The position numbers and the translations under genes are program-made. Positions 33,705-43,120 of a DNA stretch of 64,000 nt are shown one piece after another (positions within the stretch are counted from its first letter, which is position 1; every line of letters begins with the position of its first letter). This stretch comes from Candidatus Bathyarchaeota archaeon A05DMB-4. GTDB taxonomy: Archaea > Thermoproteota > Bathyarchaeia > Bathyarchaeales > SOJC01. The stretch is taken from positions 62,001 through 126,000 of the forward strand of contig JABFQO010000002.1 in the NCBI GenBank assembly GCA_019685575.1, given 5' to 3'. The notes under the pieces are model-generated. The model worked only from the letters and a program-made list of their open reading frames with translations. It was not told where the DNA came from and searched no databases.

Positions 33705-34785
33705 AGACGAAAGATTCTCCGCAACCGAGAGAAAAAAAGAAGTCTTGGACAAACTGAGCAACCTTGGCGAAAACCTTTACCAACAAATGGCACAGGGTAA
33801 TTTTCCATCGATAAAGATGCCTAGCCGCTCTATTGAAAACATTTACTACAATCCTGAAGTACGGCAATACGTACTCGGCGACAGAACAGTAAAACGCACT
33901 GCACAAAACATTCGCCATATTAAACCTTTCACTCAACTTGTATGGACCGGCTATTTTGCCCAAGAACTTACAACCAACCGCAAAACCTCTACATTGCGAG
34001 ATGTTTACTATTCCGCGCAAGCGTACGAGATTTCTTTTCAGGACCAAGCGGAATCCGACAACGTCATAACGGATTTAGAAACGGTTGCGGACTGCGCCCG
34101 TGAAGACTTAAACATTTTTCCAGAAGAACGTTCAGCCATCTTCGGCGACCTAACCATAGAATACACTGTGCCGGGTTATGAGGGTAAACAATTAAACCTC
34201 ACTAGCCACCCCGACGGCGTTATGATTGGCCCAGCCTTGACTTACAGTGAATTCGTCAAAACAACCGCCGACAAAGTAATCGCCATCGAGAAAGGCGGCT
34301 TGTTCACACGATTCATCGAAGAAAACGTGCACAAAAAATACAATGCGCTCTTGGTCTTAACGGCTGGGCAAGCGCCGCGAGCCACACGTCACTTCATTCG
34401 ACGCCTTAACAGAGAGCTTGACCTGCCAGTCTACATCTTCACAGACGGCGACCCGTGGGGAATGCACATAGCCATGGTCATAATTAGCGGCTCAGCCAAC
34501 GCCGCACATTTACGCGAGCTAACAACGCCCGATGCAAAATGGAGCGGAGTTTGGGCATCGGACATTGTGGATTACAAGTTGCCTTCCGACCCATTGACAG
34601 AACTCGACGTAAAACGTTTGCATGAGTTACAGCGCGACCCCCGGTATAAGAATGATTTGTGGCAACGAGAGATTAAGGTTTTCATGAAACACAAGCGTAA
34701 AGCCGAGCAAGAAGCCTTTAGTCGGTATGGATTGACGTACATTGTTGACGAATATTTGCCAGCTAAATTGGAAGAAAAAATCTGA
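33688..34785 (+). CDS. top6A: DNA topoisomerase VI subunit A (Spo11 family)
   Basis: A 365-residue Spo11-like subunit from TTG 33688, with AAGGTG before it. The winged-helix (CAP-like) domain carries the cleavage tyrosine in LRDVYYSAQ (107-108). The Toprim domain has the conserved glutamate in IEKGGLFTRFIE and the acidic pair in FTDGDPWGMH. It cuts both DNA strands with two-base overhangs and binds each 5' end. It ends the operon and is followed by a convergent membrane protein gene 17 nt away. Confidence 0.96.
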   Translation: MKKTSRDERFSATERKKEVLDKLSNLGENLYQQMAQGNFPSIKMPSRSIENIYYNPEVRQYVLGDRTVKRTAQNIRHIKPFTQLVWTGYFAQELTTNRKTSTLRDVYYSAQAYEISFQDQAESDNVITDLETVADCAREDLNIFPEERSAIFGDLTIEYTVPGYEGKQLNLTSHPDGVMIGPALTYSEFVKTTADKVIAIEKGGLFTRFIEENVHKKYNALLVLTAGQAPRATRHFIRRLNRELDLPVYIFTDGDPWGMHIAMVIISGSANAAHLRELTTPDAKWSGVWASDIVDYKLPSDPLTELDVKRLHELQRDPRYKNDLWQREIKVFMKHKRKAEQEAFSRYGLTYIVDEYLPAKLEEKI

Positions 34786-34802
34786 AAGCAAGCCCCTGTT
34801 TT

Positions 34803-35393
34803 TTATCGTTTCGTTTCTGTTTTCTTTTTGACTGAAATCTCTTTTGACGGCTGCTTCGGTGGTGGTTGTCTTTTCTGTCTTACCCACGACATGACAACGT
34901 ATGCTACGCAAAATGTTAATAGCCCTATGCCTCCTATAGACATCACTTGTCCCCACGAAGCGTACGGCTTGTCTCGCGTAACGATTGATGGTAGAAGAAT
35001 GACTGTGATGTTTGCGGTACCATCAAAACCCTTAGCCCAGACGGTATAGTTGCTTGGAACCGGAACATGATACACTAACGTCTGGTTTCCTACGTCGAAT
35101 ATGCTCCTCTCATATAACGGCAACAAAGAATCCTCGATAACCAAGACATAGATGGGATTTGTTGAATTGAAATTAACTATTACTATGCTGTTCCAATCGA
35201 GAAATGTGGGCGCCAACAGTTCATGTTCTTGCTGAGCGCTAAAATTGAGACTTCGCTGTGGAAAGGTAACGTCTGGTTCCCAATCCTCAAAATGGTCTAC
35301 AGAATAATTGGAATAGTAGGGACCGAAAACGAAGGCTAAGAGGAAACTAATAAAGAAAAGCACATGGATAATGAGCAATCGTTTTCTGTTCAA
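34803..35393 (-). CDS. Two-span membrane protein with external beta domain
   Basis: A 196-residue protein. The first hydrophobic segment (LLIIHVLFFISFLLAFVFG) follows a basic start and acts as an anchor. An external domain of about 110 residues has the pattern SIVIVNFNSTNPIYVLVIED and TLVYHVPVPSNYTVWAKGF. A second helix (IGGIGLLTFCVAYVVMSWV) precedes a lysine/proline-rich cytoplasmic tail. The layout is like the frameshifted protein at 23964, and both may belong to one poorly known surface-protein group. It lies 42 nt downstream of hypD on the same strand, but nothing links it to hydrogenase maturation. Confidence 0.6.
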   Translation of the reverse strand: MNRKRLLIIHVLFFISFLLAFVFGPYYSNYSVDHFEDWEPDVTFPQRSLNFSAQQEHELLAPTFLDWNSIVIVNFNSTNPIYVLVIEDSLLPLYERSIFDVGNQTLVYHVPVPSNYTVWAKGFDGTANITVILLPSIVTRDKPYASWGQVMSIGGIGLLTFCVAYVVMSWVRQKRQPPPKQPSKEISVKKKTETKR

Positions 35394-35435
35394 ACATTCA
35401 TCGCCTCGGTTACCGTTCTTTCACTATGTAAAGAT

Positions 35436-36536
35436 TCAAAAACCTTCCGACTGCAGTGTCGGCGCCTTATACCTTGCCCAGATACGACACGTACCCTCCA
35501 TAGATACCATGCATGCGCCCCGAGGCGAAGCCGGCTTGCATTCTCTCAAAAACAGCGGACACTCGGCAGGCTTAATTTTCCCAATCATCACCAAATGACA
35601 CATACAACCCGGCAGCAAATCTCTACTCTTTTTCACGCACAAATCATACTTTTTACGCGCATCAAAACCTTCAAATTCTTTTTTCAACGCTAAAGCAGAA
35701 GAAGACAACATGCCTAATCCACGCCAGTTGCCGTCTGCCACGTCAAAGACGCGATTGATTAACTCTTGCGCTTTTACGTTTCCTTCCGTCGACACTGCTC
35801 GGACATACTCGTTTTCAAGTCTTGCTTTTCCGTCGCGCAACTGCTGAAGCAACATCGAAACCGCGAACAACACATCCAAAGGTTCAAACCCCGCCACCAC
35901 AACGGGCATACGGTAAGCCTTTGGAAAAATCTCGTAAGGCTTTAAACCAATAATCGTAGAAACATGCCCAGGCGCGATAAAACCATCTATGTGTAAATCG
36001 CCCACGCCGAGCAACAACTCCATTGCAGGCGAGATTAAACGGTGCGAAACCAAAAAACTCAGGTTTTCCGGCGGCCTGTTTAAAATTTCAACCGCTGTTG
36101 ATGGTGCCGTAGTTTCAAAACCTACTGCAAAAAACACGAATTCCTTCTCTTTCTCTTTTCTAGCCATTTTAACCGCGTCGCCCACGCCATAAACCACGCG
36201 CACGTCGCCTCCACGTGCATGAGCATCCATAAGCGATAATTCTGACCCTGGCACACGCAAGACATCGCCAAAACATGTAACGACCACACCATTCAAAGCC
36301 AACTGCACAGCTTCGTCGATTTCCGCAGCAGGTATTATGCACACTGGACAGCCTGGACCGGCGATTACATCGACGTTTTGTGGCAAAAGTGATCGCAGTC
36401 CATAATGCGTAATTGTCCACTCATGGGTGCCGCATACATGGCAAAACTTGACCAAAGAATCTGGTGCCAAATCTTGGATACGTTTCGCAACTTCTTTCGC
36501 AAGTTTTGGATCTCTAAACTTTAACTGTTCACTCAT
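35436..36536 (-). CDS. hypD: Hydrogenase maturation protein HypD
   Basis: A 366-residue HypD from ATG 36536, which is two bases after hypA; a longer frame from 36608 would run through hypA. It has FCHVCGTHEWTITHYGLRSL with the catalytic cysteine pair, GPGCPVCIIP, and the C-terminal 4Fe-4S cysteines (DLLPGCMCHLVMIG, then CPLFLRECKP). With HypC it carries the iron while CN and CO ligands are attached, in building the NiFe site. It is the last gene of the hdrC-hdrB-hypFCBAD chain. All cluster cysteines look intact. Confidence 0.95.
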   Translation of the reverse strand: MSEQLKFRDPKLAKEVAKRIQDLAPDSLVKFCHVCGTHEWTITHYGLRSLLPQNVDVIAGPGCPVCIIPAAEIDEAVQLALNGVVVTCFGDVLRVPGSELSLMDAHARGGDVRVVYGVGDAVKMARKEKEKEFVFFAVGFETTAPSTAVEILNRPPENLSFLVSHRLISPAMELLLGVGDLHIDGFIAPGHVSTIIGLKPYEIFPKAYRMPVVVAGFEPLDVLFAVSMLLQQLRDGKARLENEYVRAVSTEGNVKAQELINRVFDVADGNWRGLGMLSSSALALKKEFEGFDARKKYDLCVKKSRDLLPGCMCHLVMIGKIKPAECPLFLRECKPASPRGACMVSMEGTCRIWARYKAPTLQSEGF

Positions 36537-36538
36537 GA

Positions 36539-36910
36539 TTATATCATCATTTTGATGTTTTTTATTAAGCAGTCTTTTCCGCCAACCATTTCCACTGTTC
36601 CGCCGCATTTTGGACAGTTAAGAGTTGGCGTTGGAACGTGCATGGCTGGGTCGTCGACGTATTTGAAGTCACCCTCGTAACCGCATTTTGGGCATTTAAC
36701 GACTCCTTCACTTTCTTCAATAATCAACCTTGAGCCCTTCATTATAGTGTCCTTTGTCAAGATTTCATACCAAAAGCGGACTTGTTCAGGATTAAGAAAC
36801 GTTAACTTCCCAATCACTAACTGCACTTCGACGACTTTTTTTGCGTTTCTTTTATTTGCTTCTTGCAAAACATTCTTGACGACTTGTGTGGTTATTGAGC
36901 CTTCATGCAC
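36539..36910 (-). CDS. hypA: Hydrogenase nickel-insertion protein HypA
   Basis: A 123-residue HypA. It starts MHEGSI, with His2 as the expected nickel ligand. A zinc domain with two CPKCG pairs lies at about 73-108. It hands nickel, together with HypB, to the hydrogenase large subunit. It sits between hypB and hypD, with a 2-nt gap to the latter. The length and both zinc pairs are normal. Confidence 0.93.
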   Translation of the reverse strand: MHEGSITTQVVKNVLQEANKRNAKKVVEVQLVIGKLTFLNPEQVRFWYEILTKDTIMKGSRLIIEESEGVVKCPKCGYEGDFKYVDDPAMHVPTPTLNCPKCGGTVEMVGGKDCLIKNIKMMI

Positions 36911-36923
36911 TCTTCAGCAACTC

Positions 36924-37604
36924 CTAGAGCCCCAAAGCCGCCATAACAGCGTCAATGCCTTCGCCAGTTCGACAGTTAGTCGTAACAACTCTTGCACGGG
37001 GATTGATCTTTTTCACGTCAGTTTCCAGGCTTTTCACGTCGACATTCATCGCAGAAGCCAAATCGATCTTGTTGATCACTACCACGTCAGCGTCCATGAA
37101 AATGAATGGATGTTTAACCACCATAAAGGGTCCTTCGGTAACGCTGATCACCACTATGCGTTTGTCTGAGCCTAACGGAAATTCTGCCGGGCAGATGAGG
37201 TTGCCCACGTTTTCGATGAACAGAAGATCGAGGCTGTCAAGCTTTAGCCTTTGCAGAGCCTTCTTAACCAAATTTGCGTCGAGATGGCATTCTTTGCCCG
37301 TGTTTATTGCCACAACTTCAACTTTATGGCGACTAAGCATCTCTGCGTCTATAGTCGTAGTTAAGTCGCCTTTAAACGCCGCAATTCGGTAGCGGTTTTT
37401 CAGTTTTTCAATCAATTTCTCGATAAGCGAGGTTTTTCCAGCGCCGATGGCGCCCATAACATCTATAGCTTTCACTCCATGTTTTTGCAGAAGCGCACGG
37501 TTTTCTTGGGCAAGTTTTCTATTCGCTTCTAGCACATTTTTCTCTAATTCAACGTCAAAAACTTCGCCTTCTTCTGTTTTTACAACATCCTTAAATTTTG
37601 TCAA
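36924..37604 (-). CDS. hypB: Hydrogenase nickel-insertion GTPase HypB
   Basis: A 226-residue SIMIBI GTPase. The P-loop is DVMGAIGAGKTSLIEKL (about 49-65). The metal-site segment TGKECHLDANLV and the guanine-specificity NKIDLA are present. The N-terminus lacks a histidine-rich nickel-storage stretch, so it is the minimal archaeal form. GTP hydrolysis drives nickel delivery with HypA, which is encoded immediately downstream after 13 nt. Confidence 0.95.
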   Translation of the reverse strand: MTKFKDVVKTEEGEVFDVELEKNVLEANRKLAQENRALLQKHGVKAIDVMGAIGAGKTSLIEKLIEKLKNRYRIAAFKGDLTTTIDAEMLSRHKVEVVAINTGKECHLDANLVKKALQRLKLDSLDLLFIENVGNLICPAEFPLGSDKRIVVISVTEGPFMVVKHPFIFMDADVVVINKIDLASAMNVDVKSLETDVKKINPRARVVTTNCRTGEGIDAVMAALGL

Positions 37605-37629
37605 TTTTTCTACACCTTTTCGATTAACT

Positions 37630-37854
37630 TCAATTTTCAGATTGAGCTAGAATTTCCTTCCACAACCGTAGCGTTTCTTCTGCTGATTCTTTGTCTAACA
37701 CTTGAATGGCGTATCCAGCATGCACCAAAACATAATCGCCCAATTTGATGTCAACCAACGTGACATTAACGTCGCGTAGGACGCCCTCGCCGAAATCTAC
37801 TTTCGCCATGTTTTCCTTAATTTCTACGACCTTCGCTGGGATAGCTAAACACAT
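37630..37854 (-). CDS. hypC: Hydrogenase maturation chaperone HypC
   Basis: A 74-residue HypC starting MCLAIPAKVVEI, with the essential Cys2 and the typical beta-barrel VDFGEGVLRDVNVTLVDIKL. It shuttles the Fe(CN)2CO unit with HypD and keeps the immature large subunit open. It is encoded between hypF and hypB, 25 and 53 nt from them. Confidence 0.95.
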   Translation of the reverse strand: MCLAIPAKVVEIKENMAKVDFGEGVLRDVNVTLVDIKLGDYVLVHAGYAIQVLDKESAEETLRLWKEILAQSEN

Positions 37855-37907
37855 TCTTCATCACCTTTTAAGCCGTAACATCAAACTTAAATGCATTCTG
37901 TTTCTGC

Positions 37908-40181
37908 TCACTCCATTCCTAAACACGCCGCGTAGACCTGACCGAAACTAATGCATCCGTCGCCGGCGGGCAATTTTTCATGAACAAGAAAGTTTAGCCC
38001 GTTTTTTTCTATAATTTTTCGTATCGTGCAAGTTATGTGTTCGTTGTAGGCAACTCCTCCAGAAAACCCGACCCGTTTTAAGCCCATTCTATTTGCTTGT
38101 TCAACTGCGATGTGCGCTACTCCCTTGGCTAGGTAAGACTGCGCAGAATAAGCCAAGTCCGCAGTCGAGAACTTGCTTCGTTTTTCAAATAATTCAGTAA
38201 CCAAAACTGTCGTGTTAAGCGTGTTGCCTTCTATTTCAGGCTCCAATCCTAACACATCTTTACCATTAACCGCGGCTGATTCCAACTTCATCGCGGGCTC
38301 GCCCTCATAAGTACGTTCGGTGCATATGCCTAGAATCGCTGCGACAGCGTCCAGTACGCGTCCAAAACTCGTGGTTTTTACCGCAGTTTCTCTTGTTTCT
38401 AACTGTTTTAAAATTATTTTCGCTTCTGTTTCACCGTGAGGCAGGTGGTCGGTGTTGGCGAAAAGCCATTCGGTTATGTCTGTAGTTTGGTGAAGTATCC
38501 CTGCGGCCATCCGTATCGGGTATTGTGTTGCAAGGTCGCCTCCGAGCATTGGTTGTTCTTGTAAGTGTCCGAGACGCTTGAAGCCCGTTGTGTCGCAATA
38601 AAGGATTTCTCCTCCCCACGCCTTTCCATCAGTGCCCAAGCCGAAACCGTCACATGCGATGCCTATCATTTCGTCTATATTATTCTCTCCCATGAGCGCC
38701 GCAATATGCGCATGATGGTGCTGAACTGAAACCGTGAGCGTGTTTAATTCTTTCCCCATTTTATGTGCCAAGGCGGTTGTGGGGAATTTGGGGTGTACGT
38801 CGCAAGCCACGAGTTCAACTTTACTGTTTGTGAGACGGATCAAATGATGTATAGCGTTTTTTAGAAACTCGAGCGTTTCAACATTCTCGACATCACCTAT
38901 GTGCTGAGAGATAAAGGCTTTATCGTGCAAAAGAATGCATGCAGTTACATTCTGCTCCGCACCCAAGCCCAGCGCACAATGTTTTAACACATTCTTTAGT
39001 TGGATGGGTTCAGGTGCATATCCACGTGAACGACGAACCAAAGTTTGACGAGAATCATGCAACCGTGCCACTGAATCGTCGCATCTGTGTGCGATTATGC
39101 GGTTGTGAAACAAGAAATAATCGACGCTGTTGCCAAGTTTTTTCAGTGCCTCCTTGTTGTCGGTTACGATGGGCTCGTTGGGCGGGTTTGCACTAGTCAT
39201 TACGAACGCTGGTTCTTTCACTGGGTCAAACAGCATGATGTGTAAACCCGTGTAGGGAAGCATCACGCCCACGTTATGCAGTTTTGGTGCAATTGCCTCT
39301 GAAAGATAATAGTTCTCACCTTTTCTTAACAACACAATCGGACGGATGTACGAGGTTAACAGTTTCTCTTCTTCAGCACTTACTTCGGCGAAAGTTTTTA
39401 CAGTCTTAAGGTCACGAGCCATTATGGCGAACGGTTTTTGTGATCTGTGCTTCACGTTTCTGAGCTTTTCTATTGGTTCCGATTTAGTGGTCGCCGTGGC
39501 TACGTGAAAACCTCCATTGCCCTTTACGGCGACGATGTAGCCTTCCTCAAGGAGCCTTCCCGCCTCTCTAATCGGATCTTTTTCTTCGAGTGGTTCTCCG
39601 TTGTTGGCTGTGAGGTATGCTTTTGGACCACATTTTGGGCAGGCAATCGTTTGGGCGTGAAATCTTCGGTCAAGTGGGTTCTCATACTCGTGGCTACAAT
39701 GAGTGCACATTTCGAATTTTTGCATTGTCGTGTTCGGCCTGTCGTACGGCAATCGTTCGATAATCGTGTAGCGGGGGCCGCAATCCGTACAGGTTATGAA
39801 GAAATATTCGAAACGTCTGTTTGTATGATCTTTCAATTCTTTAACGCATTCGTTACAAATGGCCACGTCTGGAGGTATCACAGAGCCAGAAAATTCGGTT
39901 TTTTCCGTACTTTTGACTATAGTGAATTTTTCAAATTTTCCCTCGTCTTCTTTGTAGGCAATTTCCATGTCGTAGATGCGTGCTAGAGGCGGTTTCTTGT
40001 CTTCCAAATCGTGAATAAACTGTTTTACTTTGTTTTGATTTCCTTCAACCACGATTTCGGCGGTGGCGTCGCCCCGATTGCGCACAAACCCCAAAAGTCC
40101 ATGCGTCACTGCTAATCGGTAAACGAAGGGACGAAAGCCCACACCTTGAACAATGCCTTTTACTTTTATCTCAGCGCGCAA
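37908..40181 (-). CDS. hypF: Carbamoyltransferase HypF
   Basis: A 757-residue, full-length HypF. It has an acylphosphatase domain at the start (VQGVGFRPFVYRLA), two zinc-finger pairs (CNEC with CTDCGP, CTHC with CPKCGP, about 108-185), a YrdC/Sua5-like domain, and a Kae1-like C-terminal half with HHHAHIAALMGE and IACDGFGLGTDGKAWGGE. It turns carbamoyl phosphate into thiocarboxamide on HypE, the source of the cyanide ligands. HypE itself is not in this cluster. A long open frame antisense to its 5' half is only a shadow. Confidence 0.96.
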   Translation of the reverse strand: MRAEIKVKGIVQGVGFRPFVYRLAVTHGLLGFVRNRGDATAEIVVEGNQNKVKQFIHDLEDKKPPLARIYDMEIAYKEDEGKFEKFTIVKSTEKTEFSGSVIPPDVAICNECVKELKDHTNRRFEYFFITCTDCGPRYTIIERLPYDRPNTTMQKFEMCTHCSHEYENPLDRRFHAQTIACPKCGPKAYLTANNGEPLEEKDPIREAGRLLEEGYIVAVKGNGGFHVATATTKSEPIEKLRNVKHRSQKPFAIMARDLKTVKTFAEVSAEEEKLLTSYIRPIVLLRKGENYYLSEAIAPKLHNVGVMLPYTGLHIMLFDPVKEPAFVMTSANPPNEPIVTDNKEALKKLGNSVDYFLFHNRIIAHRCDDSVARLHDSRQTLVRRSRGYAPEPIQLKNVLKHCALGLGAEQNVTACILLHDKAFISQHIGDVENVETLEFLKNAIHHLIRLTNSKVELVACDVHPKFPTTALAHKMGKELNTLTVSVQHHHAHIAALMGENNIDEMIGIACDGFGLGTDGKAWGGEILYCDTTGFKRLGHLQEQPMLGGDLATQYPIRMAAGILHQTTDITEWLFANTDHLPHGETEAKIILKQLETRETAVKTTSFGRVLDAVAAILGICTERTYEGEPAMKLESAAVNGKDVLGLEPEIEGNTLNTTVLVTELFEKRSKFSTADLAYSAQSYLAKGVAHIAVEQANRMGLKRVGFSGGVAYNEHITCTIRKIIEKNGLNFLVHEKLPAGDGCISFGQVYAACLGME

Positions 40182-40254
40182 CGTTGCTCTACCTTATTGT
40201 TCGCTAAGGCGATTAATGATTTAGAAACTTAGTTTTCTTGGCCACCTAAGAATA

Positions 40255-41139
40255 TTATGTGCCTATCTTTTTAAGAACCGAATCCACTGGCACGGCGTTG
40301 TTGAACAAGCCGAGTTCTTCTGGTTTCAAGCCCAACGCCAAACCGAGAAGTTGAACGTAGTGCAGTATGGGCATGTTAAAACTGGTTCCTGTTCGGTCAC
40401 GGATTTCGATCTGCCCTCTGTCGAGTTGAAGGTGACAAAAGGCGCAAGGGGTTACGATGCAGTCAGCGCCCGCTTCCTGTGCGTTTTCCAGTTTTTCTCG
40501 TGTCATGTCCAGGGCAGTGTCAAGATATGCGGCTCTGACGCCGCCGCCGGCGCCGCAACACATCATCTTATCCTTGTATGAAATGCTTTTAGCACCTAAA
40601 ACTTCAACGAGTTCATCGAAGAATTTTGGACGTTCAGCGCTTTTGATGTTCTCTCTTTCTTTGGTGGGCTTCACGATGTGACAACCGTAATGAACAGCGA
40701 TTTTGAGGTTTAATGGTTTTTTAACCATGCCTTTTATTTTTTCTAAACCTATGTCGTTGTAGAGAACCTCAAGCAAATGTTTGACGTTTATGGTGCCCTT
40801 GAACTCTTTGTTGAATGGTTTGAGCACCTCGTTTACTTCGTTTCGTTTGCCAAAATCATTTTTCAGAATCTTGTTTGTTTCTTTCAACGTACTGTAGCAC
40901 CCGTTGCACATAGTCACAACATCCGCACCAAGCGATTCAGCGATAACCAAATTTCGTGCCGCCAAAGCCAGCCAAGTAGCATGGTCGAAAGATTTGAAAA
41001 CACCGGGCGCTGGGCAGCATGAAGCGCCAGGTAAATCCTTAAGTCCAAAGCCCATGTTTTCCGCAACTTTTTTAATTGATAATTCGATGCCCGGGTATCT
41101 GTTGGGTATGATGCATCCGAGGAAAAGCGCATAGTCCAT
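40255..41139 (-). CDS. hdrB: Heterodisulfide reductase subunit B (HdrB-like)
   Basis: A 294-residue HdrB from ATG 41139, which has AAGGAGG 7 nt before it; the longer reading adds nine codons across that site. Two complete CCG domains are visible: the first around CCPAPG with MCNGC following, the second around MMCCGAGGG with TPCAFC following. In true HdrB these hold the two noncubane 4Fe-4S clusters that split the CoM-S-S-CoB disulfide. Outside methanogens HdrB-like proteins reduce other disulfides. Paired with HdrC 17 nt upstream. HdrA is absent here. Confidence 0.9.
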   Translation of the reverse strand: MDYALFLGCIIPNRYPGIELSIKKVAENMGFGLKDLPGASCCPAPGVFKSFDHATWLALAARNLVIAESLGADVVTMCNGCYSTLKETNKILKNDFGKRNEVNEVLKPFNKEFKGTINVKHLLEVLYNDIGLEKIKGMVKKPLNLKIAVHYGCHIVKPTKERENIKSAERPKFFDELVEVLGAKSISYKDKMMCCGAGGGVRAAYLDTALDMTREKLENAQEAGADCIVTPCAFCHLQLDRGQIEIRDRTGTSFNMPILHYVQLLGLALGLKPEELGLFNNAVPVDSVLKKIGT

Positions 41140-41156
41140 TCTTTTGCCTCCTTTTT

Positions 41157-41693
41157 TTACTTCCATTCATAGCATACGAGTTTATCGAAGCCTTTTTTCT
41201 TTATGATTTCTTGCACTTCTTTCAGGGCTTCGGGATAAGCGTGCACTGTGGGCGGGTTTTCGCCTAGGTTCATGGTTGTTCGTAGTTTGCGTGTGGCTTC
41301 GTCTATGGGTACGGCGTGGCCGAATTTTATTACTAGGCCTGCGACGCGTTTGTGCGGGTCAAGCATGTTGCCTGCTTGAACTGCCATTCTTCGCATGGTA
41401 AGTATGACGTCGGTTGGGTCTACGCCTCGTGGGCATCTTTCTAGGCACGTGTAGCATGTTGTGCATAGCCATAGGTCTTTGTTGTTGAGGATTTCGTCTT
41501 TCAAGCCTAGCAAGCCTTTTCGCATTAGTTGGCGTGTTTTTAGGGCTGTTCTGCGACCTGATGGGCAGCTGGACGTGCATGTGCCGCATTGGATGCATAC
41601 GTTGATTTTCTCTGCTCCTGCTTTGATTATCGTGTCTAGAAATTCTTTGTCCATTTTGTCGATTTGTATGGGCGGTTTTGGTTTTTCGTTCAT
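41157..41693 (-). CDS. hdrC: Heterodisulfide reductase subunit C (HdrC-like)
   Basis: A 178-residue iron-sulphur protein with two 4Fe-4S motifs, CIQCGTCTSSCP (about 33-44) and CTTCYTCLERCP (about 78-89), flanked by helices as in HdrC. It passes electrons to HdrB. It is the first gene of the hdrCB-hypFCBAD set. The start ATG 41693 leaves a normal-length N-terminus. No membrane segment is present, so the complex would be cytoplasmic. Confidence 0.9.
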   Translation of the reverse strand: MNEKPKPPIQIDKMDKEFLDTIIKAGAEKINVCIQCGTCTSSCPSGRRTALKTRQLMRKGLLGLKDEILNNKDLWLCTTCYTCLERCPRGVDPTDVILTMRRMAVQAGNMLDPHKRVAGLVIKFGHAVPIDEATRKLRTTMNLGENPPTVHAYPEALKEVQEIIKKKGFDKLVCYEWK

Positions 41694-41854
41694 TTTTCGG
41701 TTCGCCTTGCCCTGAGTTTTGTGGATGGTTTAGTTGAATTGAGAGTAGATTTTGTTGTTTTTCGAGTTAATAAATGCATGCTTCACGGTGTTTGGTTTTG
41801 GTCAAGTTTTATTAGTTGCTGTGTTTATGTAGAGATGAAGGGTTTTCCTTGGGT

Positions 41855-42925
41855 ATGCAGAACGTTGATGAGAGTTTGAGACGGTTGCTGGGTTCGTTGC
41901 TTTTTGCTTTGGTTTTGTTTCTCATTGCTACGTATTTTATTGCTATGGTTCTTGGTCCGCTTGTGTTTTTTTCCACGGCTGATGGCTTGTCGGTGAGTCA
42001 TCGAACGATTAGCCGTTTGCCGATTATTGTTTTCGGTGCTTATGCGGTGGTTAACGTGGAGATGAATGTGGGGCTATTTTTTCTAGGAATCTGGCTTATT
42101 TTTTTCGCTTGTTTTTTTATGGCGCTTGAGGTTCGCGAGAACATTTTTGTTTCGTTGGGGAATTTGAGTCGTGGCGGAATCATTACTTCGTTTCGTAATT
42201 ATTTGTTGTTTATGCCCTTTGCGGCTAGTTTTTCTTTGGTGAGTGTGATTTTGTTAGAGTGGTTTCTTAGCTTGTTTGGGCTTTCGGTTGGTGCTCCTTC
42301 GGTTCCTGGCAGTGGGGCGCCGGGTGAGTTTAGGCAGTTTTTGTTTTTTCTCGAGGTTTCGTACGCGCCTATTGTTGAGGAAATCGGGTTTAGGGTTATT
42401 CCGTTGGGTGTTTTTCTGGTGGTGTATCTTTTGCTGGTTAAGAGTCAAGGTCGAGGCCAAGTTGGCGGTTGCTCTTGGAAATCGTTGGTTATCGCGCCGT
42501 TTTTTCCTTATAAAGCCAAGCGTGAGTGCGGGTTGGAAAGTGTGGATGGCAAAGGGTTGTTGAAAGGAATAAGCGTCGGCGAATGGGTTGTTATCGGGGT
42601 TGCAGCGGTAGTTTTCGGTTTAGCTCATTATCCGCTTGGTTCGTGGGGTCCAGCGAAGTTTTTTTCTGCGACTTTGGTTGGAGTGGTTTTAGGCGTGGTA
42701 TATTTTGCCTACGGGTTCGTGGCGCCAATTTTGCTTCATTGGTTTTTCAATTATTATTTTAACGTTTTTTCTCTTGCGTCTGATTATTTTGTGATGTTGT
42801 CGCCTTTGATGTTTTTGGCATATTTTGTAAATGTTCTTTTTGGGTTTTTTATCTTAGCGATAGTTGTTTTTGTGTCTGTAAAGCGGTTTGAACGGGTCAA
42901 AAGAAAAACAAGCCAAACAACATGA
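41855..42925 (+). CDS. CPBP-family intramembrane metalloprotease (Rce1/Abi type)
   Basis: About 356 residues with eight or so hydrophobic segments. The catalytic motifs are present in order: EEIGFR (paired glutamates), FGLAHYPLG (first histidine) and HWFFNYYFN (second histidine with Asn). Such proteases cleave peptides within the membrane, as in prenylated-protein processing or peptide-signal handling; the substrate here is unknown. I start it at ATG 41855 because the first helix follows closely; an upstream TTG (41816) is also in frame. The coding strand is strongly G/T-rich, unlike most genes in the window, as is its neighbour nreA. Confidence 0.85.
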   Translation: MQNVDESLRRLLGSLLFALVLFLIATYFIAMVLGPLVFFSTADGLSVSHRTISRLPIIVFGAYAVVNVEMNVGLFFLGIWLIFFACFFMALEVRENIFVSLGNLSRGGIITSFRNYLLFMPFAASFSLVSVILLEWFLSLFGLSVGAPSVPGSGAPGEFRQFLFFLEVSYAPIVEEIGFRVIPLGVFLVVYLLLVKSQGRGQVGGCSWKSLVIAPFFPYKAKRECGLESVDGKGLLKGISVGEWVVIGVAAVVFGLAHYPLGSWGPAKFFSATLVGVVLGVVYFAYGFVAPILLHWFFNYYFNVFSLASDYFVMLSPLMFLAYFVNVLFGFFILAIVVFVSVKRFERVKRKTSQTT

Positions 42926-42976
42926 TTAGGGATGCGCCTCGATTGGGTTTATGAGAGTGCGCAGCGCCTTCTCTCT

Positions 42977-43034
42977 CCCTCTTCCATATATGATCCTATT
43001 AGGCTCCAAATATACCGCAAATATGATCAGAGAA
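42977..43034 (-). repeat. Dispersed repeat, copy C (58-bp core)
   Basis: Matches 58 bp of copies A and B with three differences by eye, in the orientation of copy B. Both end segments of the 88-bp unit, the GAACCGCCGGTTC palindrome and the CTAGGC-rich end, are missing or replaced. It lies in the 195-bp gap between the CPBP protease and nreA, about 87 nt before the nreA start. Confidence 0.85.
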
Positions 43035-43120
43035 TTAGGGGTTGACTTGCCGTTGAGGTGCTGGTTATGCTTTTGTTTTTAAGTGTGCTTTTGTAAGTAT
43101 TTTGTGAGGGTTTAGGCGTA

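Noticed and set aside
39447-39986. 179-codon open frame antisense to hypF
   Set aside because: It has aromatic-rich, motif-free translation and lies wholly within a conserved gene. It is a by-product of codon usage on the other strand.
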